A stretch of 64,000 nt of DNA, taken from assembly GCF_022489065.1 (NCBI RefSeq), contig NZ_JAKVTW010000012.1:82239-146238 (forward strand), in the 5' to 3' direction. Each line of letters starts with the position of its first letter. Position 1 is the stretch's first letter. This document shows, in pieces, positions 55,843 through 64,000 of this stretch. The translations under genes and the position numbers were made by a program. A model generated the notes under the pieces. That model saw only the letters and a program-made list of their open reading frames with translations, did not search any database and had not been told where the DNA came from. The DNA comes from Vreelandella neptunia (GTDB lineage: Bacteria; Pseudomonadota; Gammaproteobacteria; Pseudomonadales; Halomonadaceae).

Positions 55843-57261
55843 CTAGCGTAACAGTGTTTCTAAGCAGCGCCTTAGCCGCTGTGCCTCGCGCACTAAGGTT
55901 TCACCCGAGAGCATACCCACACCCATAACAAGACCTGAACGTGAGTCGCCTATTGAGCATACCGGGCTTAACGGACGCACGATTAAGTGCTCTTTTAGTA
56001 GCGTTTGAGCAATTTGCACGTCGTTGATATGCGGCTCAAATTCAACGCATAGGCTGATGGCGCTGCTAGGGGGTGAAACGCTGCGCACCTTTGGCAGCGA
56101 GCGTAGCTGATCATGTAGCACCTGCTGGCGGCCCAAGTAGTCGCGCTGAATACGTCGGCACCAGGCATCCAAATCGCCATCAAAAATAAACTGCGCCAGT
56201 ACGGCCTGATCAAGCATGCGGCCTTCGCGGAACAGCTCGCTGCGCAGGCGGTTCATTGGCCCCGCTAAATGGCGTGGCACGACTAAATAACCTAACCGCA
56301 GTCCTGGAAACATCATCTTGGAAAACGAGCCTACCAGCAAGTGACGCTCCGAGTTGGGGTCAAAGAGCAGGTTAGGGTGGTCGTCGCGATTGAACTCGTA
56401 ATCATCTTCGACAATATAAGTGGGCGCTAAGGTATTGCATAGACGCTGTTTATCGGCAGCGCTTGTAGGCACGCTGAGTGGATAGTGGTGCGAGCCAGTC
56501 AGGTAGGCCATTTTTACCGGGCCAGGATCAACCGGTAACGAGTGCCCCTGGCCGGGCTGCCAAGCCAGCATCTGGATCTCTAATCCCGTCGCAGTGAACA
56601 CATTGCGTGCGCCCCAATAGCAGGGCGACTCCATGGCAACGGTATCGCCAACATCGGCCAGCGCCATGGCACATAGCTCAATACCGTTATGGGTGCCGTC
56701 GGTAATGATGATCTGCTCAGTGTCACAATCAATATTGCGCCAGCGGGCCAAAAAATCGCGTATCGCGCGCTTTAACGGGCCATAACCACCGGTGGAGTAG
56801 GAGAGCAGAAGGGCATTCTGCGGCACCGTTACGCTGGCATAGAGCTGCCGCCACTTACGCATCGGGAACTGAGCGATATCAGGAATACCGGGCACAAAGG
56901 CGCCGCTTTGGATCATGCTGGCGCCAGGGCCACCCAGCACCCGCTGGGCGCGAGAAGAGAGCTGCGCGTTGCCTCGTGCAGCAGGGCTTGGCGTTACGGG
57001 TTTGCAGCTCCAAGTACCTTGGCCATGAGCGGTCTTCAGCAATCCCTCTTCGAGCAGTTTATGAACCGCTAACGCCAGGGTCTGGCGGGCGACGCTAAGA
57101 GCATCCGCCAACTGGCGATGAGAGGGCAGCCGCAGCCCAGAAGGCCACTGCTGGGTAATCGCTTGGCGCAATGCCTGTTCTATACGTACCTGCTTACTCA
57201 ACCGCTCCGGCTGGAGTGCATAAAGTTGTACAAGTTGGTGCACGACCTCCTTGCGATCCAT
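55843..57261 (-). CDS. MocR/GabR-type regulator of GABA use
   Basis: Transcription factor of 472 residues. The winged helix (PSHRQLADALSVARQTLALAVHKLLEEGL) is fused to an aminotransferase-like domain with PLP lysine in VGSFSKMMFPGLRLGY and EDDYEFN for the ring-N Asp. It is divergent from an APC permease, gabD and gabT, matching the GabR principle of activation by PLP and GABA. Its start ATG is preceded by GGAGG. Confidence 0.9.
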   Translation of the reverse strand: MDRKEVVHQLVQLYALQPERLSKQVRIEQALRQAITQQWPSGLRLPSHRQLADALSVARQTLALAVHKLLEEGLLKTAHGQGTWSCKPVTPSPAARGNAQLSSRAQRVLGGPGASMIQSGAFVPGIPDIAQFPMRKWRQLYASVTVPQNALLLSYSTGGYGPLKRAIRDFLARWRNIDCDTEQIIITDGTHNGIELCAMALADVGDTVAMESPCYWGARNVFTATGLEIQMLAWQPGQGHSLPVDPGPVKMAYLTGSHHYPLSVPTSAADKQRLCNTLAPTYIVEDDYEFNRDDHPNLLFDPNSERHLLVGSFSKMMFPGLRLGYLVVPRHLAGPMNRLRSELFREGRMLDQAVLAQFIFDGDLDAWCRRIQRDYLGRQQVLHDQLRSLPKVRSVSPPSSAISLCVEFEPHINDVQIAQTLLKEHLIVRPLSPVCSIGDSRSGLVMGVGMLSGETLVREAQRLRRCLETLLR

Positions 57262-57353
57262 CTGAATGCCTCCTTGGCCCCATTAGGCCCGCTAATAGCG
57301 AGCACTTAGACGAAAGCAATATGCGAATCGTGCATCTTTTTGGTGCACTGAAA

Positions 57354-57381
57354 AAGTGGTCTAGTCGAGCGCTAAAGTGGT
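57354..57381. promoter_or_regulatory. Candidate GabR-like direct repeats
   Basis: AAGTGGT occurs at 57354-57360 and 57375-57381, 21 bp apart (two helical turns), between the MocR gene and the permease. GTGCA elements lie close by. Spaced direct repeats are the known target type of GabR. Confidence 0.45.
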
Positions 57382-57524
57382 GCATTCGCGATTTTATCGC
57401 CGCCTGCTAGCGTGTTGCTATCCTATTAAGCAAGTCCGTTTAAAACGAGGCTGTTAAAACAGATCAGGATACTGCGCCCCTGAGCGCCCACGACAACATC
57501 CAATAACTCGCAGGACACTCTACA

Positions 57525-58940
57525 ATGACCACACCCTCATCAGAACAGGAAGGGCTCGTCCGGGTACTGGCCCGGGGCGATGTATTAGCACTGGCCTTCG
57601 GCGCAATGATTGGCTGGGGCTGGATAGTACTCACCGGCACCGCGATTCAATCTGCTGGCAGCCTAGGCGCCATTATAGCCTTTATTATCGGCGGCTTAGC
57701 GATTGTCTTGGTCGGCCTTACTTATGCGGAGCTTGCTGCTGCGATGCCCAAAGTGGGTGGTGAGCACGTCTACAGCTACCGTGCCTTGGGCCACTGGCCG
57801 TCATTCTTATGTACCTGGGCGATTATTTTAGGCTACTTAAGCGTCGTGGCCTTTGAAGCCGTCGCGTTACCCACGGTCATCGAACACCTGGCACCCAACT
57901 ACGCCGTCGGCCACCTCTGGACGATTGCCGGGTGGGAAGTGAAAGCTACCTGGGTAGCGGTAGGCGTGGGCGGTTCGCTCGCCATGATGGTGATCAACTA
58001 CTTCGGCGTGACCACTGCTGCGCTGCTGCAAAAGGTCGTCACCGGGTTGATTCTGCTGGTGGGGGTAATGTTCGTCACCGGTTCGCTGTTTGAGGGCGAA
58101 ACCATCAACATGATGCCGCTCTTCACCCAGGCCGATACCGGCGTGTTCGCAGGTATTGTCGCCGTGCTGGTCATGGTCCCGTTCCTGTTTGTGGGGTTTG
58201 ACGTTATTCCCCAGGCCGCTGAAGAGATCAACCTGCCTTATAAAGCCATCGGCAAAGTGCTTATGATGTCGGTCATTCTGGCGGTGGTGTGGTATGCGCT
58301 TATTATTCTGGCGACCAGCCTTGCGCTTAACAGTGAGGAGTTGGCGGCAAGCTCACTCAGCGTGCCGGATGCCATGGGCAGCCTGTTTAATGCCGGGTGG
58401 GCCAGCAACTTAATGGTCATGGCGGGTATTGCGGGCATTATTACCAGCTGGAACGCCTTCTACATTGGCGGCTCCCGGGCGATCTATGCGCTGGCTAAAG
58501 CGGGCATGCTGCCTGCACCGTTCGCTAAGCTGCACCCTCGCTACAGAACGCCTACCAACGCCATCTTTATGATGGGCTTTCTCTCCTGCATCGTGCCCTT
58601 CTTTGGCCGTCCCGCGCTGGTGTGGATCGTTAACGCCGGTGGCTTAGGCATTGTGATTGCTTACCTGTTTGTGGCGATTTCGTTCATGGTCTTACGCGTG
58701 CGTGAGCCGGATATGCCGCGTCCGTTCAAGGTCAGCAACGGCAAACTGTGCGGCACCTTAGCCGTCATTCTCTCTTTCGCGATGGCGTGCCTCTACCTAC
58801 CCGGTAGCCCGGCAGCGTTGAGCGGTGCTGAATGGACCATCTTTGCCGGTTGGGCGCTATTGGGCATCGCGTTATATGTGCACGCACTGCGCACCTACGG
58901 GCGTGAGTACAGCGACCGCCATATGAAGATCGACTACTAA
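57525..58940 (+). CDS. APC-family amino acid permease of the GABA operon
   Basis: Inner-membrane transporter of 471 residues with about twelve hydrophobic segments. The N-terminal GAMIGWGWIVLTGTAIQSAG holds the substrate-binding glycine motif of the APC superfamily. VVPF-like FVGFDVIPQAAEEINLPYKAI is the conserved loop of the AA_permease_2 group. It probably takes up GABA or a related amine, given gabD and gabT downstream. It starts after a 263-bp divergent region. Confidence 0.88.
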   Translation: MTTPSSEQEGLVRVLARGDVLALAFGAMIGWGWIVLTGTAIQSAGSLGAIIAFIIGGLAIVLVGLTYAELAAAMPKVGGEHVYSYRALGHWPSFLCTWAIILGYLSVVAFEAVALPTVIEHLAPNYAVGHLWTIAGWEVKATWVAVGVGGSLAMMVINYFGVTTAALLQKVVTGLILLVGVMFVTGSLFEGETINMMPLFTQADTGVFAGIVAVLVMVPFLFVGFDVIPQAAEEINLPYKAIGKVLMMSVILAVVWYALIILATSLALNSEELAASSLSVPDAMGSLFNAGWASNLMVMAGIAGIITSWNAFYIGGSRAIYALAKAGMLPAPFAKLHPRYRTPTNAIFMMGFLSCIVPFFGRPALVWIVNAGGLGIVIAYLFVAISFMVLRVREPDMPRPFKVSNGKLCGTLAVILSFAMACLYLPGSPAALSGAEWTIFAGWALLGIALYVHALRTYGREYSDRHMKIDY

Positions 58941-58972
58941 TCATCGCCACAAACAACATTGAGGAGATAACC

Positions 58973-60424
58973 ATGAGCTTTATCGAACAGTGGTTGCACG
59001 ACGCGGTTCCTGCCCTGGTGGGTAGCGAGTGGCGTACAGGCCAACAAACTTTTGCGGTGGACAACCCCGCTACCGGTGAGACCATTGCCCGCGTAGCCGA
59101 GATGGGCGCCGACGATACCCGTGACGCTGTGGCCGCCGCCTATGAAGCAGGCGCTGCCTGGCGCGCCACACCAGTGAAGCAGCGCTCTGCGCTACTGCGC
59201 CGTTGGTTTGAGCTAATTAATGAGCACGCCGATGACCTAGCCCGCCTGATGACACTGGAGCAGGGCAAGCCGCTGGCGGAAGCCAAAGGTGAAGTCACCT
59301 ACGGCGCCTCGTTTATTGAATTCTTCGCCGAAGAAGCCAAGCGTATGGCCGGGGAAACCCTGCCCAGCCACGGCGCCGACAAGCGCCTGCTGGTACTGCG
59401 CGAGCCGGTCGGCGTTGTGGCGGCCATTACCCCCTGGAACTTCCCGCTAGCAATGATTACCCGTAAGTGCGCCCCGGCCCTGGCCGCTGGCTGCACTGTG
59501 GTCATCAAACCTGCTGAAGCTACGCCATTAACCGCGCTGGCCGCGGCTTACCTAGCGCTGGAAGCGGGCCTGCCAGCGGGCACCATTAACGTGGTCACTG
59601 CTTCCAAGCCCGCTGCCGTGGGTGAAGTGCTCACCACTGACCCCCGAGTGCGCAAAGTCTCGTTCACTGGCTCCACTCCGGTGGGCAAACGCCTGCTGGC
59701 CCAGTGCGCGAGTACGGTCAAGAAAACCGCTATGGAGCTGGGCGGCAACGCGCCGTTTATCGTGTTTGACGACGCCGATGTAGACGCCGCCGTTAACGGC
59801 GCCATCGCCTCCAAATTCCGTAACGCGGGGCAAACCTGTGTCTGCACCAACCGCTTTCTGGTGCAGGACGGCATTTACGATGCGTTCGTCGAGAAGCTCA
59901 CCGAGCGCGTGAACGCCCTGAAGGTCGGCGATGGCCTATCGGAAGGCAGCATTATCGGCCCGCTCATCAACCAAGCGGCAATAGATAAAGTGCAGCGCCA
60001 CGTAGACGACGCCCAAGGCAAAGGCGCACGGCTTATGTGCGGCGGCAAACTCCACGCTGCCGGTGAGCGCTTCTATACGCCCACGGTGCTGGCTGACGTC
60101 ACCACCGAGATGGCCGTGGCTGATGAAGAGACCTTCGGCCCCGTGGCGCCGGTGTTCCGCTTCAAGCAGGACGAAGAAGCCATCCAGATGGCCAACGATA
60201 CGCCGTTTGGCCTGGCTGCGTACTTCTATGCCACCGACTACCGCCGCATCTGGCGCACCATGGAAGCGCTTGAATACGGCATGGTCGGCGTCAACGAGGG
60301 GCTGATCTCCACCGAGCTCGCGCCCTTTGGCGGGGTAAAAGAGTCCGGGCTGGGCCGCGAAGGTTCTCACCACGGGCTGGATGAATTTACCGAACTGAAA
60401 TACGTTTGCGTTGGCGGTTTATAA
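58973..60424 (+). CDS. gabD: Succinate-semialdehyde dehydrogenase
   Basis: ALDH enzyme of 483 residues. The PWNFPLAMITRK cofactor motif, base Glu in MELGGNAPF and catalytic Cys in NAGQTCVCTNR match GabD. It oxidises succinate semialdehyde to succinate. TGAGGAG precedes the ATG. The stop is 8 bp before gabT. Confidence 0.94.
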   Translation: MSFIEQWLHDAVPALVGSEWRTGQQTFAVDNPATGETIARVAEMGADDTRDAVAAAYEAGAAWRATPVKQRSALLRRWFELINEHADDLARLMTLEQGKPLAEAKGEVTYGASFIEFFAEEAKRMAGETLPSHGADKRLLVLREPVGVVAAITPWNFPLAMITRKCAPALAAGCTVVIKPAEATPLTALAAAYLALEAGLPAGTINVVTASKPAAVGEVLTTDPRVRKVSFTGSTPVGKRLLAQCASTVKKTAMELGGNAPFIVFDDADVDAAVNGAIASKFRNAGQTCVCTNRFLVQDGIYDAFVEKLTERVNALKVGDGLSEGSIIGPLINQAAIDKVQRHVDDAQGKGARLMCGGKLHAAGERFYTPTVLADVTTEMAVADEETFGPVAPVFRFKQDEEAIQMANDTPFGLAAYFYATDYRRIWRTMEALEYGMVGVNEGLISTELAPFGGVKESGLGREGSHHGLDEFTELKYVCVGGL

Positions 60425-60432
60425 AGAGAACG

Positions 60433-61707
60433 ATGATGACGAATCAAGAACTGAACGACCTGAAAAACCGCTACGTGGCCAACGGTGCCGCCACGCCGAC
60501 CACCCATTTTGCCGAACGCGCTGAAAACGCCGAGTTGTGGGACGCCGACGGCAATCGCTGGATCGATTTCGCCGGCGGTATCGGTGTGTTGAACCTGGGC
60601 CACCGCCACCCAAAAATCGTTGCCGCCGTTGAAGCGCAGCTCAAGAAAGTCATGCACACCAGTGCCGCGGTAATTTCCTACGCGCCCTACGTGCAGCTGT
60701 GCCAAAAGCTCTGCGAACTAAGCCCGGTGCGCGGCCCAGAGCGCAAAGCGATGCTGGTCAACACCGGTGCAGAAGCGCTGGAAAACGCGGTGAAGATCGC
60801 CCGCGCCGCCACTGGCCGCACCGGCATCATCACCTTCGACGGCGCCTTCCACGGCCGCACCATGATGACCCTGGCGATGACCGGCAAGGTGCTGCCCTAC
60901 AAGAACGACTTCGGCCCGATGCCGGGCGACGTGTTCCGCGCCCCGTTCCCGAACCCGCTGCACGGCATCAGCGAAGAAGCCTCGCTGAACGCCATTCGCA
61001 CGCTGTTCAAAACCGATATCGCCCCCCACCGCACGGCGGCCATCGTGATTGAGCCGGTACAGGGCGAAGGCGGTTTCTACATCGCCTCGCCGGATTACCT
61101 AAAAGCACTGCGCGCCCTGTGCGACGAGCACGGCATTCTGCTGATTGCTGACGAAGTGCAGTCCGGCTTTGCCCGCACCGGCAAGCTGTTTGCCCTCGAA
61201 CATAGCGGCATCGAGGCGGATATTCTGACCACCGCCAAGAGCCTGGCGAACGGCATGCCGCTCTCGGCTGTGGTGGGTAGCGCCAAGGTAATGGACGCCT
61301 CCGGCCCCAACTCCCTAGGCGGCACCTACAGCGGCAACCCGCTCTCTTGTGCCGCGGCGCTGGCGGTGATCGAGGTAATCGAAGAGGAAGATATCCTGGC
61401 GCGCAGCGAGCAGATGGGCAAGATGCTCGCCGAGCGCTTCGCGGTATGGGAAGAGCGCTTCCCCGCCGTGGCCCACGGCCGCCAGCTAGGTGCCATGGCC
61501 GCGTTTGAACTGCTTGATAGCGAAGGGAAACCGGATACAGCGCTCACCGGTGCGCTGTGTGCCAAAGCCCGCGAGAAAGGGTTGATCCTGCTCTCCTGTG
61601 GTTTTTACGGCAATAGCATCCGGATTCTGGTACCGCTGACGGTTTCTTCTGCGGTGCTGGAAGAAGGCTTGAGCATTATCGAACTGTCTTTGGAGGCGCT
61701 TAGCTAA
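60433..61707 (+). CDS. gabT: 4-aminobutyrate-2-oxoglutarate transaminase
   Basis: Class III PLP enzyme of 424 residues. LIADEVQSGFARTG carries the ring Asp, LTTAKSLANGMPLSAV the PLP lysine, and FHGRTMMTLAMTGK the substrate-loop signature of GabT. It converts GABA and 2-oxoglutarate to succinate semialdehyde and glutamate. ATG 60433 (or 60436) follows AAAGAGAA; the frame upstream overlaps gabD. Confidence 0.94.
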   Translation: MMTNQELNDLKNRYVANGAATPTTHFAERAENAELWDADGNRWIDFAGGIGVLNLGHRHPKIVAAVEAQLKKVMHTSAAVISYAPYVQLCQKLCELSPVRGPERKAMLVNTGAEALENAVKIARAATGRTGIITFDGAFHGRTMMTLAMTGKVLPYKNDFGPMPGDVFRAPFPNPLHGISEEASLNAIRTLFKTDIAPHRTAAIVIEPVQGEGGFYIASPDYLKALRALCDEHGILLIADEVQSGFARTGKLFALEHSGIEADILTTAKSLANGMPLSAVVGSAKVMDASGPNSLGGTYSGNPLSCAAALAVIEVIEEEDILARSEQMGKMLAERFAVWEERFPAVAHGRQLGAMAAFELLDSEGKPDTALTGALCAKAREKGLILLSCGFYGNSIRILVPLTVSSAVLEEGLSIIELSLEALS

Positions 61708-61728
61708 TATCGTCTAGGCAGCACGAAG

Positions 61729-61778
61729 CCCGCCCTCGTTAAACAGCGAAAGCTGTTGGCGATGGGCGGTTTTTTTTA
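61729..61778 (+). terminator. Terminator of the GABA operon
   Basis: An outer CCGCCCTCG/CGATGGGCGG stem, with one bulge, encloses an inner CAGC-GAAA-GCTG hairpin (61744-61755) and is followed by a T8 run. It lies 22 bp after the gabT stop. Confidence 0.85.
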
Positions 61779-61779
61779 T

Positions 61780-62171
61780 GCGTTGAAAGCCCACAGTTGA
61801 GATGGTCAATCGCCCTAAGTGCTCTGTGCTAAGCTGGATTTGGTAGAGTGGATGAGAAAAATAGCAAGACAGGTACCCTTTTAACGTAGAAGTACTAGCA
61901 AATGCAGCAGAAGCGCGAATTTTAAATATTCAGCCCGTTAATAAATCATAGGTTTGGAAGAATTTTGCAGTGTGCATTTTTCGGGAAATTATGTCAGCGC
62001 GTTCATCTAATCTTAATAGCACGCTGTCTAATACCGTTAGATGGAATCCAGATTCAATCGCAAATGGCTACTTACGACCAAAGTGGACGCAATCAAGCAA
62101 ACTTCCCACAGAATCTACTCATAGCTCTCAGCACTTGATTTTAAAGAAACCACGAGAAAATATAAAAAGCG
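61780..62171. other. AT-rich intergenic DNA at an island boundary
   Basis: About 390 bp with clearly more A/T than the operons to the left. A 79-codon frame at 61970-62209 shows no domain, no ribosome site and overlaps the Avs start, so it is not called. No tRNA, integrase or attachment repeat was found. It appears to be the edge of the accessory segment holding the defence gene. Confidence 0.4.
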
Positions 62172-63911
62172 ATGATAGAGATGAACTTTACAAACATTCG
62201 TGCTTTTGACGGTAGTCAGAACTCCGGCTTTGAAGAGCTGGCTTGCCAGTTAGCGCATTTAGAAAAACCGGCAAAGGCTAAGAGGTTCGTAAGAAAAGAG
62301 GGTGCAGGCGGGGATGCCGGGGTTGAGTGCTACTGGATTCTGGATGATGACAGTGAAATTTGCTGGCAGGCCAAGTACTTCACGGGAGAAATGAACTCTT
62401 CTCGCTGGGGCCAGCTTGATGAGTCATTTGAAACAGCCCTGTCCAAGCATCCTAATATGGGAACCTATGTTGTTTGTTTGCCGCTCGATAAGACCGACAG
62501 TAGAAAAATCGGCAAAGGCGGTAATAAGGTTGCGTCGGTGGAAGATGAGTGGAGGGCGCGCGTTGAGAAGTGGACTACATCTGCTAATGCTGCTGGACGA
62601 ACGATAGCGTTTAAGTTTTGGGGCAAGCATGAATTTACGACTATGCTCGCGATTGATGATCCTAGATATTCAGGGCGGCGTCTTTATTGGTTTAATGAAC
62701 CGCACCTGCGTTCAGAGACTCTTCGCCATCTGGCTCTAAAGAGTAGGGAGGCTCTGGGTGACCGGTTCACGCCTGAGTTTCACGTAGATTTGCCGATTAC
62801 CAGGCAGTTTGACGGGCTTTGCGCCAATGATGGCTGGTGGTCCGAAATCTCTACTCAGAAAGTAGAACTTGAAGAACAGTATGACCAGTTCATCCGGTTT
62901 GTTACTGGTGACAAGATTGAAGATGCCAGTGGAATTGATCTGAACAAGCTTGAGAGCGTATATACTCCATTTATGGCGCTACTAACGGCTTGGTTGCAGC
63001 ATAGGCCTGCCAGATACGATCTGAACGTGCTGAAAGAGGCACTGCAAAATATAGATAAGCCATTTCATGACCTTCGCGAACTGATCGAAGGGAAGACATT
63101 TAAGGAAGAGCCTGGCAGCAGGGACTTCCGTCACTATTCGGGAAGCTTTTACAGCCCTCTCAGAGAAATTGAAAGATTTCTTCAATCCCGTAAAGCGCAA
63201 GCTTACGAAGCAGGGGCAGCGCTCCTCCACGGTGAAGCGGGAATCGGGAAATCACACCTTCTATGTGATATGGCGCTTCAGAGGGCGGATGAGACTCTGC
63301 CAACTATTTTTTTACTCGGGGCACAGTACGGAGGCGGGAACCCGCTTGATTTTGTGAGACAAAGTCTCGACTTACATCAATTTAGCAATAATCAGGTTTT
63401 AGGGGCAATCGATGCTGCCGGAGAGGCCGGAAAATGCCGGGCATTGATCGTCATTGATGCCATTAATGAAGGGCCGTACCGCGAGCAATGGAGGGATTTT
63501 TTAAGAGGCTTTTTGTCCGACATCTCAAGGTTTGAAAATATCTCGCTTCTGATTAGCTGCCGTTCAACCTATTGCCGGTATATGTTGCCGGATAGTGTCG
63601 ATAAGAATTGTCTCGTTCAGATCCATCATCAAGGTTTCCAGGGGTTTGAGCACCGCGCCGCAGAGAAGTATCTCTCTGCGCAGGGGATTTCCAAGCCTAG
63701 TACACCTATTCTTGCGCCGGAATTTTCAAACCCGCTTTTTCTGAAAACCTGTTGTAAAGCTATCAGAAGCTCTGGACAGCGATCTTTCCCAAAAGGGTTA
63801 AGTGGGTTAACACAGCTTTTCGAGTTTTACCTGGAAAGCGTTGAAAATACGATTGCAGTAAGGAAGCAGTACAACTGTAGTGGTCAAGTAAAACTGGCCA
63901 CCGCTTTATAG
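62172..63911 (+). pseudogene. Avs-like (AVAST) STAND NTPase, truncated by an IS
   Basis: Antiphage-type protein. The N-terminal PD-(D/E)xK-like nuclease domain (about 1-170) has GGDAGVECYW and WQAKYF, giving a D...QxK variant as in Mrr-like nucleases. The STAND NTPase follows with Walker A HGEAGIGKS (about 353-361) and Walker B ALIVIDAINEG (424-434). Residue 568 is the last native one. The remaining 11 codons (63876-63911) belong to the inserted IS, and the C-terminal sensor repeats are missing from this frame. ATG 62172 or 62181 may be used. Intact Avs proteins sense phage terminase or portal and cut DNA. This copy should be inactive as a sensor. Confidence 0.72.
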
Positions 63912-64000
63912 TTAACCCAGTACTTTTCCTCTGCCTGGTTCGGACTCATACCACCGTTATGCTGGTGAGGCCTAAGCTGGCTGTAATACCCGATTAAATA
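63876..64000 (-). mobile_element. End of an IS3-family insertion sequence
   Basis: The IS begins at TGTAGTGGTCAAGTAAAACT (63876 onward), with the TG terminus usual for IS3 elements. The transposase frame runs inward on the minus strand. The element continues past the window edge. It splits the Avs-like gene exactly at a codon boundary. Confidence 0.75.
63884..64000 (-). CDS. IS3-family transposase, C-terminal fragment (partial)
   Basis: On the minus strand a frame entering from beyond the window ends at TGA 63886-63884. It reads YLIGYYSQLRPHQHNGGMSP, then NQAEEKYWVNYKAVASFT. This is the pattern at the end of the IS3 OrfB integrase domain (Y-N-RPH-NGG-SP). Only 38 codons are visible, and the rest of the gene lies outside. 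Confidence 0.8.
   Translation of the reverse strand, partial: YLIGYYSQLRPHQHNGGMSPNQAEEKYWVNYKAVASFT

Noticed and set aside
61970..62209. A 79-codon frame before the Avs-like gene.
   Set aside because: No ribosome site, no domain, low-complexity Ser/Asn-rich product and overlap with the Avs start.

Overview
The window reads as the chromosome of a moderately GC-rich, metabolically versatile marine or halophilic gammaproteobacterium. The gene content (TRAP transporters, a DUF6482-like protein, PhoX, GabD/GabT with a MocR regulator, many short-chain acid and amine utilisation operons) and protein style fit Halomonas or a close Halomonadaceae relative. This placement is an inference from gene content, not a database match. 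About sixty genes are packed into short operons, each next to its own regulator. No rRNA, tRNA or CRISPR array was seen.

Layout. 52-8421 is a 2-aminoethylphosphonate (AEP) module: a HAD phosphatase, the GntR/UTRA regulator phnR, an ABC importer (binding protein, ATPase, fused permease), phnW, phnX and an EamA transporter. It carries a three-repeat Pho box and two matching 12-bp PhnR-type operators, and the binding-protein gene contains an in-frame amber codon. 8433-13406 holds a TauE permease, mgtE, a DUF6482-like gene, ACC deaminase acdS with a divergent Lrp-type regulator, and a DUF454 gene. 13605-15740 is a Tat-exported PhoX phosphatase with its own Pho box. 15850-17264 is a divergent DUF1127/LysR pair. 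17297-24169 is a FadR-type regulator divergent from an asparaginase, a TRAP transporter, a RidA-like protein and an amidase. 24183-35619 is a LacI-controlled tetronate (L-threonate/D-erythronate) catabolic operon with its own TRAP transporter and two extra dehydrogenases.

35884-37580 has a diguanylate cyclase and a convergent SDR. 37850-43917 is an amino-compound module: a class III aminotransferase, a MocR regulator and a polar-amino-acid ABC transporter. It is tied together by a shared 12-bp motif. 43960-45495 is a DadA-like FAD oxidoreductase behind a tandem glycine riboswitch. 45714-54994 holds mostly single genes: an HPP protein, ChaC, a CbiX-like protein, a YbiT-type ABC-F protein, a ZipA-like protein, TspO, an old yellow enzyme, a creatinase-fold hydrolase and a TauE permease. 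55005-55792 is a lytic transglycosylase lipoprotein whose upstream region is an array of DnaA-box-like repeats. 55843-61707 is a GABA module (MocR regulator, APC permease, gabD, gabT). From about 61780 the DNA becomes AT-richer and carries an Avs-like (AVAST) STAND NTPase defence gene that is cut by an IS3-family element running off the right edge.

Themes. Phosphorus scavenging appears twice (AEP and PhoX), both with PhoB-type sites. Four solute importers each place a stem-loop just after the binding-protein gene, probably to set expression of that protein apart from the membrane subunits. The most unusual items are the glycine riboswitch on an amino-acid oxidase gene, the DnaA-box array, the amber codon in phnS and the IS-broken Avs gene.
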